64,000 nt of DNA. Origin: Debaryomyces hansenii CBS767 (taxonomy: Eukaryota; Ascomycota; Pichiomycetes; Serinales; Debaryomycetaceae). This document shows, one piece after another, positions 55,811-64,000 of this stretch. Positions within the stretch are counted from its first letter, which is position 1; each line of letters starts with the position of its first letter. Where the stretch lies: positions 1,178,001 through 1,242,000 of the forward strand of contig NC_006048.2 in assembly GCF_000006445.2 (NCBI RefSeq), written 5' to 3'. Below the pieces are notes generated by a model. That model saw only the letters and a list, made by a program, of their open reading frames with translations, was not told the DNA's origin and did no database searches. The position numbers and the translations under genes were made by a program.

Positions 55811-56887
55811 ATGGGATCTAAGAGAAAGAAGGCCGAGAAGCAGAAAGATTTCGTTAAGGCGAAATTGAGAGTTGGTAAAACAGCTGCTAAACCAGATAAC
55901 CATACCGATACCTCATTCATCGCCAAATCCATTTCTATACCGAATCAAACTATTAACAAAAAGACATCCAATACAGAGAAAAAATATGAAGTAGATTTGG
56001 CTCATCATCTTTCATTGACAAAGCATCATTCTGATGTTACACGAAAGGAGGTCTTGAATTATATTGAACAACATTTACCATCCAATCCATCGCTCTACAA
56101 AGATATATTGACCAGTATTGTGCCATTAATAATTGATCAGTCTCAGAATGTTCGGAATGCCTTGACATCATTATTGTCAGCCTGTGCTACACAACAGGTT
56201 GGCTTGTTGGATTTACACATAAGATCTATTATTCTTTTTATACATCTGGCGATGAGCCATATTAAACCAGATATAAGAAATAGCTCGACCAAATTTTTAT
56301 CAGTGTTAATCGACCATGCAACAGAGTCATTAGTGCGTTCATATTTTATCAAGACGCTAAAGTCGTACTTTACATTATTATCGTGGACCTTGACGAATGA
56401 TAAGAAAGCAGTTTCCTTGGCCATCACCACTAGTTCCTCTATCGGAGGCCCAAGCAAGAAAGCACGTATTCATCACTTATCGATATTAAGAGCATTTTTA
56501 TCAGCTGCATTATTTCCAATAAGTAGCAACGAAAGGAAATTGGATTATTCAAAGATCAAGATGATTCATCCTGAATCGTACAAATATTTGTTAGCGTCCA
56601 GCACTCAACCATTTGCATCTTTGAAATTATTCGTTCAAGAAGTTCCGAAACAGAAAAACACAGACATACAACAAAATACCAAAAAAGATGACAATGCATT
56701 TTCCTTAAATGATTTGGATACCGTTTCGACAGAGGATATAGATACCAGACGAAAAGTTATGCTTGACGTTTTCATGGCTCCAATGCTTAGGAATTTGAAA
56801 AATTTAATAAAGGAGGGTGGTGAAGTTGGTAGAGAAGCACATTCATGTATGAAGGTGTTGGAACAGTTACAATCGGAGACTAAATAG
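55811..56887 (+). CDS. IPI1: IPI1, Rix1-complex subunit for 60S ribosome maturation
   Basis: Ipi1 (Tex10 family) works with Rix1/Ipi2 and Ipi3 in ITS2 processing and pre-60S remodelling by Rea1, and is also linked to pre-replicative complexes. 358 aa. The start MGSKRKKAEKQKDFVKAKLRVGKTAAKPDNHTDTSF is the family signature (KxKDFxKxKxKVGK), followed by helical HEAT-like repeats (HHSDVTRKEVLNYIEQHL; ILTSIVPLIIDQSQNVRNALTSLLSAC; IILFIHLAMSHIKPDIRNSSTKFLSVLI). It is slightly longer than the S. cerevisiae protein. Confidence 0.92.
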   Translation: MGSKRKKAEKQKDFVKAKLRVGKTAAKPDNHTDTSFIAKSISIPNQTINKKTSNTEKKYEVDLAHHLSLTKHHSDVTRKEVLNYIEQHLPSNPSLYKDILTSIVPLIIDQSQNVRNALTSLLSACATQQVGLLDLHIRSIILFIHLAMSHIKPDIRNSSTKFLSVLIDHATESLVRSYFIKTLKSYFTLLSWTLTNDKKAVSLAITTSSSIGGPSKKARIHHLSILRAFLSAALFPISSNERKLDYSKIKMIHPESYKYLLASSTQPFASLKLFVQEVPKQKNTDIQQNTKKDDNAFSLNDLDTVSTEDIDTRRKVMLDVFMAPMLRNLKNLIKEGGEVGREAHSCMKVLEQLQSETK

Positions 56888-57027
56888 ACTATCTTTTAAT
56901 AATGTTATATTTTTGATATGATTGTAAATTACATATATTACCGTATTAGGAAATCTAAACTTTTTCTTAGTGATTTTTATCGATATAAGATTGTACGACT
57001 GGAGAGGATACTTCTTTTCAACAACAA

Positions 57028-57801
57028 ATGCTTAGATTGTTAACTAGATCACAAGCTTTCAGAGCTGTGACACTTTGTCAAAGACCAATTATTTCGTCGA
57101 GATGCATTCCTATACGTAATTTCCAAATTTCGCCAATCTTAGCTAAAAAGAATAAGGCTAAAGGTGGAAATAAGAACAAGAGTGAAGTTCAAGAAATAGA
57201 GGAAGATAATACGGACAACCAAGTACCAGAAATAGACTTTGATGATGCAACTAATAAGTTCAAAGGTGTCATTGAAAGATTCAGTAAACAAGCAAACGAA
57301 GCAAAATTAGGTAAAACAAGTCCAAATATTTTTGATAAGTTGATAGTAGAAACTGCAAATGGTGAAGTTGGATTCACTTCCGTAGCACAAACTACTGTCA
57401 AAGGAAGAAATTTCATGATTACAGTTTTTGACCCATCCAATGTTAAATCAATTATTAATGCGGTGTTAGGGTCAGACTTGAATATGAATCCCCAGATTGA
57501 TCCATCAAATAAGCAAACATTGAAGGTTCCATTGCCTCCATTAACAACCGAGAGCAAGAAGGAAAATGCAAAACAATTAAAATTAGTGTATGAAAGATTT
57601 AAGAATGGTTCTGGTAGAGCAAACGGATCTTTAGCCACTATAAGAGGTGACGTTAAAAATAAATTTCAAAAACAGCATAAAAAGAAGAAGTTAAGTGATG
57701 CAGAAGAAAAAGTATTCAAAGACTTTGAAAAATTACATAAACAGTATACTGATAAGTTAACTGAAGTGTTTAAATCTGCTGAACAAGCAATTCTTAAATA
57801 A
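57028..57801 (+). CDS. RRF1: Mitochondrial ribosome recycling factor RRF1
   Basis: Splits mitochondrial ribosomes after termination. 257 aa: a basic Ser/Arg-rich mitochondrial presequence (MLRLLTRSQAFRAVTLCQRPIISSRC and following), a Lys-rich linker, then the RRF fold: helix 1 (FKGVIERFSKQANEAKLGKTSPNIFDKLIVE), VTVFDPSNVKSIINAVLGSDLNMNPQ-type domain II, LKVPLPPLTTESKKENAKQLK, and the last helices. Bacterial RRF has the same KxPLPxLTxExR motif. It is tail-to-tail with MON1, with stop codons about 23 bp apart. Confidence 0.92.
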   Translation: MLRLLTRSQAFRAVTLCQRPIISSRCIPIRNFQISPILAKKNKAKGGNKNKSEVQEIEEDNTDNQVPEIDFDDATNKFKGVIERFSKQANEAKLGKTSPNIFDKLIVETANGEVGFTSVAQTTVKGRNFMITVFDPSNVKSIINAVLGSDLNMNPQIDPSNKQTLKVPLPPLTTESKKENAKQLKLVYERFKNGSGRANGSLATIRGDVKNKFQKQHKKKKLSDAEEKVFKDFEKLHKQYTDKLTEVFKSAEQAILK

Positions 57802-57824
57802 TTCTATATAATAGATATATAATT

Positions 57825-59933
57825 TTAAAAGATAACTCCATCTCCAACAAATATTCTTCTATGATATTTTTCACACCATTTAATTATTTTCAAACTCTGC
57901 CTTATCAAGTCCTGGGAAGTAATATCGCCGTTACATAAACAGTAAAATTCAGAGGTAGAATCAGAAAGCATGAATCCGACTATTGTATTTCCAGAAATTT
58001 TCCATTTAGAATATGTTAGTCTTTTATTATGTTTCTTAATCGCTGGCTCGCTTGAAAAATCAGTGGCCTTATTGTTATGCAAAGTAGAATAGAAATAAAC
58101 CAATTCTAATATTGTGACACAACTTGTATCACCCTTTTCATTATTGAAGTGTCTGGCATTACTCATAAAACACTGATTGTATCTTTTCAGTCTATAAATA
58201 AAATGTTTGATCAAGGGTACCTTTATGTCATTCAATATAGATAGATTATTAGATGCTAAAAGTTCTGAACTTAATGCATTTCGAAAGCTTTCACTGTTTA
58301 TCATACTACTAATAATATGTTTGGACAATTCTTGTTGCTGGAAAAAGCTATTTTTATTTCCACTAATTAATGTAATTATAATTGGCTGTGGTGGAATATG
58401 ATTTCCATCAACTATAACATAACCACTCAAATCGATTTTCTTAACAAAGACATAAAGGAACCCATTTGGATTAAAATCGGGCATACAAAGTGGAATCCAT
58501 AAATCTTCGGTAGACTGCGAATCATCAGAGGGAGTAGAAATAGAAGATATCATTGTAAATAGAACCTTGAGATCTTCCTTAGATAAAGTGTGATTTTTTG
58601 GCTTCATCATGCTCAATATTTTTCCAGACGACGACGTCAAGAATGCAAATAATAGGTCATCTCCCAAGAATGTTTCCTTGTCACCGGAATCGCTAATGTC
58701 GAAGAGCCTTGACGGCGCTTTAGACTTACTATCTTTGATCTTCAATTTCTTACACGATAACAAAATTGAATTCAACCTAGAACGAGTAGTATTAGTAATT
58801 TTTGCACTTTGCAACGATGAATCGAGTAACTGACTTAAAAAGAAATCGAGTCCTGGAATATTATAAGGAGTAAGCAGTTCAGAAGTTGAAAGTCCATATG
58901 TTAATTTCATACACAAAGAATCTAAGTTGCTGAAATCCAAAGGAGTCAATATTTTTCTTAAATCATAATTCATTCTATTCTGGAAATTTTTTAATATGGT
59001 AGATTTTGAAAGAACTGCTAATAAATAATTGTATAAAGTATTAAGCTGTCCTATCAAAACGCTATCGTCTTCTTCCCCTCCGTTATTTATCATATTTTCA
59101 TGCTTTAGCTTGGTCATAGCAACAAGTATCAATGGATCTTTATTCATAATTACAATTTTTAGATCATCACCATAATTAACTGATTTAATTTCCTCCTTCA
59201 TATTTTCCTGAAATGTGGAGACAATAGTAGTGATAAATCCCATGTAACCCATAATAACATCGTCAGAACCATTCATCGAATATATAGGTTTACCAGCAGT
59301 TGATAATATAAAGAAATGCTTCAATTTATCGTGAAATAAATCTGAATCAGACGCCTTCGAAATCGATATATATCTTTCAATGAAATCATCTTGCGAATCC
59401 ATTTTGTATTTATCATTAGTTAATGTGCTTAGATCCATCAATGATAAATTTCTATTTGAATCAATAGCATTTGAACCCGCAAGTCTATAATCTTGCCTAA
59501 CCAACAGATGTAGTATCTCTTGTAATTCTTCTTCATCATTTTCATTACTAACGTTTTCCTCATCAGTATTATATCCTGATGGATATAAACTACGTTCACT
59601 GGGGGGATATTTATTCAGTCTGACTGAATGTAAGTGGTTCTCATTATCTGAGTCAGTCTCGTCCACCGGGGACACGATATTTGCATTCCCAATATTTTCT
59701 AGGTTCACTGCTGTTGTTGCATCACTCACTAGACCCTGTGTGGCATTGAATTTTACATTTAAGTTCCCTATCAGCGGTTTTGTTAACAAGACAGCCGAGC
59801 TTTTTCTCGAAGGTTGTGGGGGTCTTAATGTTTCCTGGGATTGCGAAGTGCTAGCATTATTATTATTACTTGAATCATGTGGGTTCCTATCTCCCAGAGT
59901 TTGTTCACCACTCATGCATAAATGGTAGTCCAA
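57825..59933 (-). CDS. MON1: MON1, subunit of the Mon1-Ccz1 Rab7/Ypt7 GEF
   Basis: Mon1 with Ccz1 activates Ypt7 for endosome and autophagosome fusion with the vacuole. 702 aa from the first ATG; an ATG at residue 7 (MSGEQTLGDRN, 59915) is an equally good start. A disordered N-terminus (1-195) precedes three longin-type domains: KHFFILSTAGKPIYSMNGSDDVIMGYMGFITTIVSTFQ; the DLLFAFLTSSSGKILSMM domain; and the C-terminal LVYFYSTLHNNKATDF region. The first block, with PIYSMNGSDD, is diagnostic of Mon1. Confidence 0.92.
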   Translation of the reverse strand: MDYHLCMSGEQTLGDRNPHDSSNNNNASTSQSQETLRPPQPSRKSSAVLLTKPLIGNLNVKFNATQGLVSDATTAVNLENIGNANIVSPVDETDSDNENHLHSVRLNKYPPSERSLYPSGYNTDEENVSNENDEEELQEILHLLVRQDYRLAGSNAIDSNRNLSLMDLSTLTNDKYKMDSQDDFIERYISISKASDSDLFHDKLKHFFILSTAGKPIYSMNGSDDVIMGYMGFITTIVSTFQENMKEEIKSVNYGDDLKIVIMNKDPLILVAMTKLKHENMINNGGEEDDSVLIGQLNTLYNYLLAVLSKSTILKNFQNRMNYDLRKILTPLDFSNLDSLCMKLTYGLSTSELLTPYNIPGLDFFLSQLLDSSLQSAKITNTTRSRLNSILLSCKKLKIKDSKSKAPSRLFDISDSGDKETFLGDDLLFAFLTSSSGKILSMMKPKNHTLSKEDLKVLFTMISSISTPSDDSQSTEDLWIPLCMPDFNPNGFLYVFVKKIDLSGYVIVDGNHIPPQPIIITLISGNKNSFFQQQELSKHIISSMINSESFRNALSSELLASNNLSILNDIKVPLIKHFIYRLKRYNQCFMSNARHFNNEKGDTSCVTILELVYFYSTLHNNKATDFSSEPAIKKHNKRLTYSKWKISGNTIVGFMLSDSTSEFYCLCNGDITSQDLIRQSLKIIKWCEKYHRRIFVGDGVIF

Positions 59934-60099
59934 TATAAGACAATTGAATATTCACAATTATAGTTATTGGTTAAATATCATGGACCTTCAAGTGAGCTGT
60001 TGATATTGCTCAAAAATATGCGACCGAATAATATTTCATACGAGAAACACTACAATTGTCATTTAATACTAATTATACATTATAGCGTACATAGTAGGC

Positions 60100-60809
60100 C
60101 TATCTAAGGAACATATACCAAACCAAGAAGACAAAGAACAAACCACATCCAACGATTGGTGCGTATTGTCTGAGTAAAGCATCGAAATTAATCTTCTGAG
60201 CATGCTTCCTATACTTGATAGAATCATTTCTCAAACTCGACGACAAATCACTCATTTTGTCCAATGAGTCACCTCTGTATAACAAATCTTCAATATTCTT
60301 GGTCATGACCTTCTTGACATCTGCTAGGTCGTTATTCAACTTGTCCAAGTTGGATTGCGCTCTTTGATCCTGGTAAATCTTCTTCGTCTTGCCCAAAAAG
60401 TTATCGAACGAACTGAACCCAAACGGTCTGGCACTATTGCTCAACGCCTCTTGACCGTGGGAATTCCAGAACTCGTGTGAGATCTCCGATAGATACGAAA
60501 ACGCCAATTTTCTAGGATATGATTTATCGCAAATGCTCAAGTATATTATCGAATTATCTATCAAGTAGTGAATGTTATACTGTCCCGACTCAATTGTGGC
60601 CTGTGGTTCGGAATTGGGCGTGATTCTACTGATAAGAATCTTACATTTCTTCTTCTGGTCCATCAATGATGGATCGTTATTATCGTCGACTGATCCGCAT
60701 AATGGAAGTGCTAGTGGTATTTGTTAGTCTCTCATTTGTAATCCAATTTTTTCTATGTGTCTACTTCATACATACCATCGTATCTGTAGATTAATGTAGA
60801 TTTCACCAT
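60100..60809 (-). CDS. SEC22: SEC22, ER-Golgi R-SNARE (two exons)
   Basis: R-SNARE for ER-Golgi transport. Spliced: exon 1 60776-60809, intron 60711-60775 (GTATGT donor, GACTAAC at 60723-60729, TAG acceptor), exon 2 60100-60710. Splicing restores MVKSTLIYRYDALPLCGSVD, matching the start of yeast Sec22, and a 214-residue protein, the exact S. cerevisiae length. Longin domain (1-120: YPRKLAFSYLSEISHEFW), SNARE motif with the zero-layer Arg in NIEDLLYRGDSLDKMSDLSSSL, and a C-terminal anchor (YAPIVGCGLFFVFLVWYMFLR). The ATG at 60666 is internal. Confidence 0.96.
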
Positions 60810-60890
60810 TCTTAGTTCTTGATGTACCTCTGCAATATTCTCTTCTTGAATACTACTAGCTAGGTGTTTTTTGTAAATCCATATAGACAT

Positions 60891-60896
60891 CACGTG
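60891..60896. promoter_or_regulatory. CACGTG motif between SEC22 and the HAPSTR1-like gene
   Basis: TCACGTGC (core 60891-60896) lies about 80 bp upstream of the SEC22 start in the 270-bp divergent promoter. Cbf1-type site by motif only; chance occurrence is possible. Confidence 0.3.
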
Positions 60897-61080
60897 CACA
60901 TTCCAATTCTGATCATCATCCAAAAAGCTGTTACAAAAATTCTCTCCTTGTGTTTAGTGAGTGAATAAAGCCTGAAAGGATATAATAAGCAAGATATATT
61001 GTAAAATAGAAGACAATCTGAAGACCGAACGTAACAGAAAACATTCACCAGTAAAACAAAAAGGCTTAAATATTTGAAAT

Positions 61081-61920
61081 ATGGATTTATCCAACTTATC
61101 GTCAGATCTCCCGCCAACAAAGCCCGTGAACCAAGCATCAATTAATGAGTTGAATAGGGAGTTAACGACGGAATTTAAGAATGCAGCAAAGTCAGTGGTG
61201 TCATTGTATAATTCGTCGACGTCTGGTACTGCAAACAACTCTAAACATAAGGTGGAATTTGCTAATGCCGCCAAGTCCGTAGCAGCGTTGTATCGGTTAA
61301 CAAATAATGGAAATGGTTTGCATCGTCATATGGGGTACTTGGAATGTCTAGACGACCTACTCGGAGTGATTACAAATGGGGAAGATATCGAGAACTGGGC
61401 GTTGACAAAGCGGGCGGAAATTACGAATATCAATCATGGACAAGGTGATAGCAATACAAATATAAATGCGTCGAATCAAGAGCAGAAGGATGGCAAAGAA
61501 AGTAAGGAGACGCCCCAAGGTGGGGATGAGGAATTGCATATTCCTTTGGATTATGCGTTTTCTTTTTCACTGGATTTGGCTCCGGGATATCATTTTAGAC
61601 CCAGCTTTCCTCCGTTATCAGTTACTCATTCTTATAAACAAAGAGCAAACTTCAAACAATTGAAGTCATCGGACCATATTGCAAGAATGAGAATGCATCA
61701 GAAACAAAAACAATCACAATCACAACAGCTGCAATATCAATCTCTGGAAGACGTTTGCAGCACATCGGACGAGGGTGATAGCGATTCAACCGACAGAGAT
61801 CACGATGAAGTCGATGCAAGGACTTCAAAAAAGAAAAAGTCTTTGGAAAAAGATAGCGACATTAAAAGAAGAAGACTTAATGGACAAAATGAGGCTTCAG
61901 TAAAATCGCCCAAAAAATGA
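61081..61920 (+). CDS. HAPSTR1/C16orf72-like protein
   Basis: 279 aa. Residues 20-110 hold two copies of one motif: ELTTEFKNAAKSVVSLYN and VEFANAAKSVAALYRL, followed by MGYLECLDDLLGVI and IENWALTKRAEI. The same layout (a doubled FQN-A-TAV-LYK element, then GYxxxxDxLxW-KR) is what I know of human HAPSTR1 (C16orf72), a stress-response protein that partners the HECT ligase HUWE1, whose yeast relative is Tom1. The C-terminus (about 200-279) is Gln-rich, then acidic, then basic with NLS-like clusters (KKKKSLEK, KRRRLNG). The family call is from motif recall, not a search. Confidence 0.55.
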   Translation: MDLSNLSSDLPPTKPVNQASINELNRELTTEFKNAAKSVVSLYNSSTSGTANNSKHKVEFANAAKSVAALYRLTNNGNGLHRHMGYLECLDDLLGVITNGEDIENWALTKRAEITNINHGQGDSNTNINASNQEQKDGKESKETPQGGDEELHIPLDYAFSFSLDLAPGYHFRPSFPPLSVTHSYKQRANFKQLKSSDHIARMRMHQKQKQSQSQQLQYQSLEDVCSTSDEGDSDSTDRDHDEVDARTSKKKKSLEKDSDIKRRRLNGQNEASVKSPKK

Positions 61921-62076
61921 GGTCTACCTTCAACTTGCATACATGTATAATATTATTATTACATAGTTTTCATTTATCTAGTTAGGATTATGGGGTTACA
62001 TATATAGATAAGGCTTGGTAAATATACAATCGATAAGTATTTAAGTAAGATAACCAAACAATGTTTATTGGTAACT

Positions 62077-63510
62077 TCAATGAGCGAATAATCCATCTGA
62101 ATTATCATCGTATTCATCATAATCATCATAGCTGTAGTCACTTCCAGATTCATCGTCAGAATCAGATTCACCGGAATCAACTGCAAACTCTTCTTCATCA
62201 TCCTCAACAATACCTTCCAAAGAGAGACATAACAAAGTATCACCCTTTGAATGAGTACCCTTTGCAACCTCGAGACTCGATTCAACGTTACAATTGGTTA
62301 ATCTCAGCTTAGAACGTATGATAACACCATTTCCTAATATACAATTTTCAAGCTGAACGTCATCTTCGATCGTGATATTATTTAAAATGAGACAGCCTGT
62401 TAATTTAACTCTCTTTCCAATACTACAAGAAGAACCAACAATAGTTCTTTTAACATTTGTCTTTTCTCCAACAGACGTATTCTCTCCAATCGAGCAATCT
62501 ATTCCAATATTAGCAGATGCTTTATCCTTAGGATGCGATGTCTGTTGCTGGTGCTGACCCTTAGCCATAGCTTGCAATTTCATAAAATGCCTGTTGGCTT
62601 CCATCAATACTGGTGTATTATTAACCCTGAAAAAAGTAGCCTGATCAGGTAAAATGCAAAATCCCACAGTATCTTTGGGATCCGAGTGTTTCCAAGATCT
62701 TCTGGATAAATCACGGATAACCTTGGTGATCGATCTATCGTGAAAATACGATTCTGTGCATTTGTCTTCCTGGTCAAACACGGCGAATATACGGTCCACT
62801 GATCCAAAGAAAACTGAGCCATTCAATAACTTGGTACTAATTGTCGAATTAGGAAATTTCCAACACATCTGGGTTCTTATTTGTAACGTCTTGTGGAAAT
62901 CAATATCCTCCTTGGAATAGATGTCCAAGAGTTGACATTGGCCGTCGGGCAAGTCAGAATAGATCGTATAGTTTTTAGGAAAAATCTTCGATTTCTTATC
63001 TTCTATATCAAGCTGATTTCTATAATAAACCATCAACCCAAGGTCCGATTCGTTTCTATTTCTGTACGCCTCGATCAATACTTGTGGAGGCAAGTTGGTT
63101 ATGAAATCGCACGGCAAGATCACAAAATGTGGATTCGTCTTCAACGCCGATGTCTTATACAAATGGTACAATACCTCACCACTAGAACTGCTGTCAAGCC
63201 CCAATATCTCCACCGACCGTGAGAACGAGCTGTCGTCATCATCGCCGTCCGCATCCTCCTTAGCCTTTTCCTTTTTACTCTTTTCGCTATTGTATTGATC
63301 TAACGCCTTTTGCACTTGTTCGCTAGAATCAGTGTCACATACCACTGTCACTTTCGGAAAGAATGCCTTTTCACACCATTCCAATACATAATCAATCATA
63401 GGTCTGTTCGCAATCGGTAAAAGCGCCTTGGGCATCCCCGTAGATCTCACCTGAGAAAATGGAGACAAGGCTTTACCCGATCCACACAAGATAACTGCAT
63501 GAAATTCCAT
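62077..63510 (-). CDS. GCD1: GCD1, eIF2B gamma subunit
   Basis: Gamma subunit of eIF2B, the guanine nucleotide exchange factor for eIF2; with epsilon (Gcd6) it forms the catalytic subcomplex controlled by eIF2 phosphorylation. 477 aa. A nucleotidyltransferase-like N-terminal domain (MEFHAVILCGSGKALSPFSQ; GMPKALLPIANRPMIDYVLEWCEKA; HFVILPCDFITNLPP) precedes left-handed beta-helix hexapeptide repeats (about 340-420: GIDCSIGENTSVGEKTNVKRTIVGSSCSIGKRVKLTGC). It ends in a Ser/Asp/Glu-rich acidic tail. It is longer than gamma-type pyrophosphorylases and lacks their catalytic Gly-Arg motif, as expected. Confidence 0.93.
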   Translation of the reverse strand: MEFHAVILCGSGKALSPFSQVRSTGMPKALLPIANRPMIDYVLEWCEKAFFPKVTVVCDTDSSEQVQKALDQYNSEKSKKEKAKEDADGDDDDSSFSRSVEILGLDSSSSGEVLYHLYKTSALKTNPHFVILPCDFITNLPPQVLIEAYRNRNESDLGLMVYYRNQLDIEDKKSKIFPKNYTIYSDLPDGQCQLLDIYSKEDIDFHKTLQIRTQMCWKFPNSTISTKLLNGSVFFGSVDRIFAVFDQEDKCTESYFHDRSITKVIRDLSRRSWKHSDPKDTVGFCILPDQATFFRVNNTPVLMEANRHFMKLQAMAKGQHQQQTSHPKDKASANIGIDCSIGENTSVGEKTNVKRTIVGSSCSIGKRVKLTGCLILNNITIEDDVQLENCILGNGVIIRSKLRLTNCNVESSLEVAKGTHSKGDTLLCLSLEGIVEDDEEEFAVDSGESDSDDESGSDYSYDDYDEYDDNSDGLFAH

Positions 63511-63605
63511 CGTTTATAATCCTTAACTACGATATACAGCTCCCAATGGTCCTTTCTTGTTAATGCTATAGTTGACATTCATAAATTTTTCTCTCTTCAA
63601 ACTTT

Positions 63606-63613
63606 TCACGTGA
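63606..63613. promoter_or_regulatory. TCACGTGA palindrome in the GCD1-RPT4 promoter
   Basis: Palindromic Cbf1-type site in the 284-bp divergent promoter, about 95 bp upstream of GCD1 and 180 bp upstream of RPT4, 45 bp from the PACE-like motif. Functional assignment is inferred. Confidence 0.4.
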
Positions 63614-63657
63614 GGCAAATTTGGTAGTGCGACGAAATACAAAAACCTTCAACTATG

Positions 63658-63666
63658 TTTGCCACT
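63658..63666 (-). promoter_or_regulatory. PACE-like Rpn4 site (AGTGGCAAA) upstream of RPT4
   Basis: AGTGGCAAA on the minus strand, about 130 bp before the RPT4 ATG, identical to the motif upstream of PRE4. A weaker TGAGGCAAA lies at 63611-63619 on the plus strand. The first differs at one base from the S. cerevisiae Rpn4 target GGTGGCAAA; the second recalls the G-R-AGGCAAAA form reported for C. albicans proteasome genes. Confidence 0.6.
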
Positions 63667-63794
63667 GCTTAGGGTATAGAAGAGATAGGAACAGGTTTTT
63701 AGAGTGTAATAAAGGTTAAAACAGACCAATTAATATCACAATTTATACCATTGTAATAGAATCTCAATAATATCGTCTACAAATATCGATAATA

Positions 63795-64000
63795 ATGAGT
63801 GCCGAAGAAAATGATCCACTTTTGACCGCATTGAATGCTGATGGACAACAAAACGATACAACGGCGGAATCGGCCGATCCCGAGAGAGAAAGGGCATTGT
63901 CCAAGTTCAAGGATAAGTTGATTGAGCATAGGAAGTGGGATGCTAGGTTAAAGGAGTTAAGGTTGAGCATACGAGACTTGGATTCAGATTATGATAAGAC
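63795..64000 (+). CDS. RPT4: 26S proteasome regulatory ATPase RPT4, N-terminal part
   Basis: The frame starts at 63795 (MSAEENDPLLTALNADG) and runs off the window edge, so only 68 residues are visible. The start resembles yeast Rpt4 (MSEEQDPLLAGL), and ALSKFKDKLIEHRKWDARLKELRLSIRDLDSDYDK matches the Rpt4/PSMC6 N-terminal coiled coil (K-LLEHK-D-RLKELR). The AAA domain lies outside. A PACE-like motif in its promoter supports a proteasome identity. Confidence 0.85.
   Translation, partial: MSAEENDPLLTALNADGQQNDTTAESADPERERALSKFKDKLIEHRKWDARLKELRLSIRDLDSDYDK

Overview
This window is nuclear chromosomal DNA of a budding yeast. The evidence is dense, mostly uncapped single-exon genes on both strands, short spliceosomal introns (GTATGT or GTAAGT donors, an ACTAAC-type branch point 10-14 nt before the acceptor), a split-promoter tRNA gene, and proteins of yeast complexes (proteasome, TFIID, COPI, nuclear pore, MAP kinase cascade). 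In the STE7-like MAP kinase kinase a CTG codon (46783-46785) occupies the residue after DFGV, which is serine in MAP kinase kinases. That points to the CTG-Ser clade, which reads CUG as serine. AT-rich composition and gene content fit Debaryomyces or a close relative; the species is an inference. All CTG codons should therefore be read as Ser.

Layout. 1-8.5 kb: 3' end of a GFD2-like gene, APN1 (AP endonuclease), a NUP116/Nup98-type GLFG nucleoporin, RAD27 (FEN1, with a 13-nt first exon), PRE6 (proteasome alpha4, three exons) and RPR2 (RNase P). 8.5-18.5 kb: fumarase, MIM1, hexokinase, an unrecognised coiled-coil gene, GPI2, TAF5 and a small secreted Ser-rich protein. 18.8-31.4 kb: VPS38, LST7, an MNN4/LicD-like glycosylation gene, IMP2, MIX14, SSP120, DDP1, GET4, an MDR-type reductase and an F-box-like gene. 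31.8-37.3 kb: KGD4 (two exons), PRE4 (proteasome beta7), PDE1 and RET2 (delta-COP).

37.3-41.2 kb is different: a tRNA-Trp gene, long gene-poor flanks, and one 641-codon gene that joins a PD-(D/E)XK nuclease-like motif to a compact kinase-like C-terminus. This is the best candidate in the window for an undescribed system. 41.2-48.4 kb: MGR3, a small DMAC1/DMO2-like membrane protein, a WOR3-like eight-CxxC DNA-binding protein, STE7 and a class II aldolase family protein. 48.8-53.4 kb: two tandem TPO-type multidrug/polyamine MFS transporters. The first is broken by a TGG-to-TGA nonsense codon and has an exact 115-bp tandem duplication over its 3' end. 54-64 kb: BRL1, IPI1, mitochondrial RRF1, MON1, SEC22 (two exons), a HAPSTR1/C16orf72-like gene, GCD1 (eIF2B gamma) and the 5' end of RPT4 (proteasome ATPase).

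There is no operon logic, as expected in yeast, but three proteasome genes share AGTGGCAAA or GGTGGCAAG sequences resembling the Rpn4 PACE element, and RAD27 carries an MCB (ACGCGT) element. Mitochondrial biogenesis genes are frequent (MIM1, IMP2, MIX14, KGD4, MGR3, RRF1), as are membrane-traffic genes (VPS38, RET2, MON1, SEC22, SSP120, GET4). No transposon, centromere or CRISPR array was recognised.
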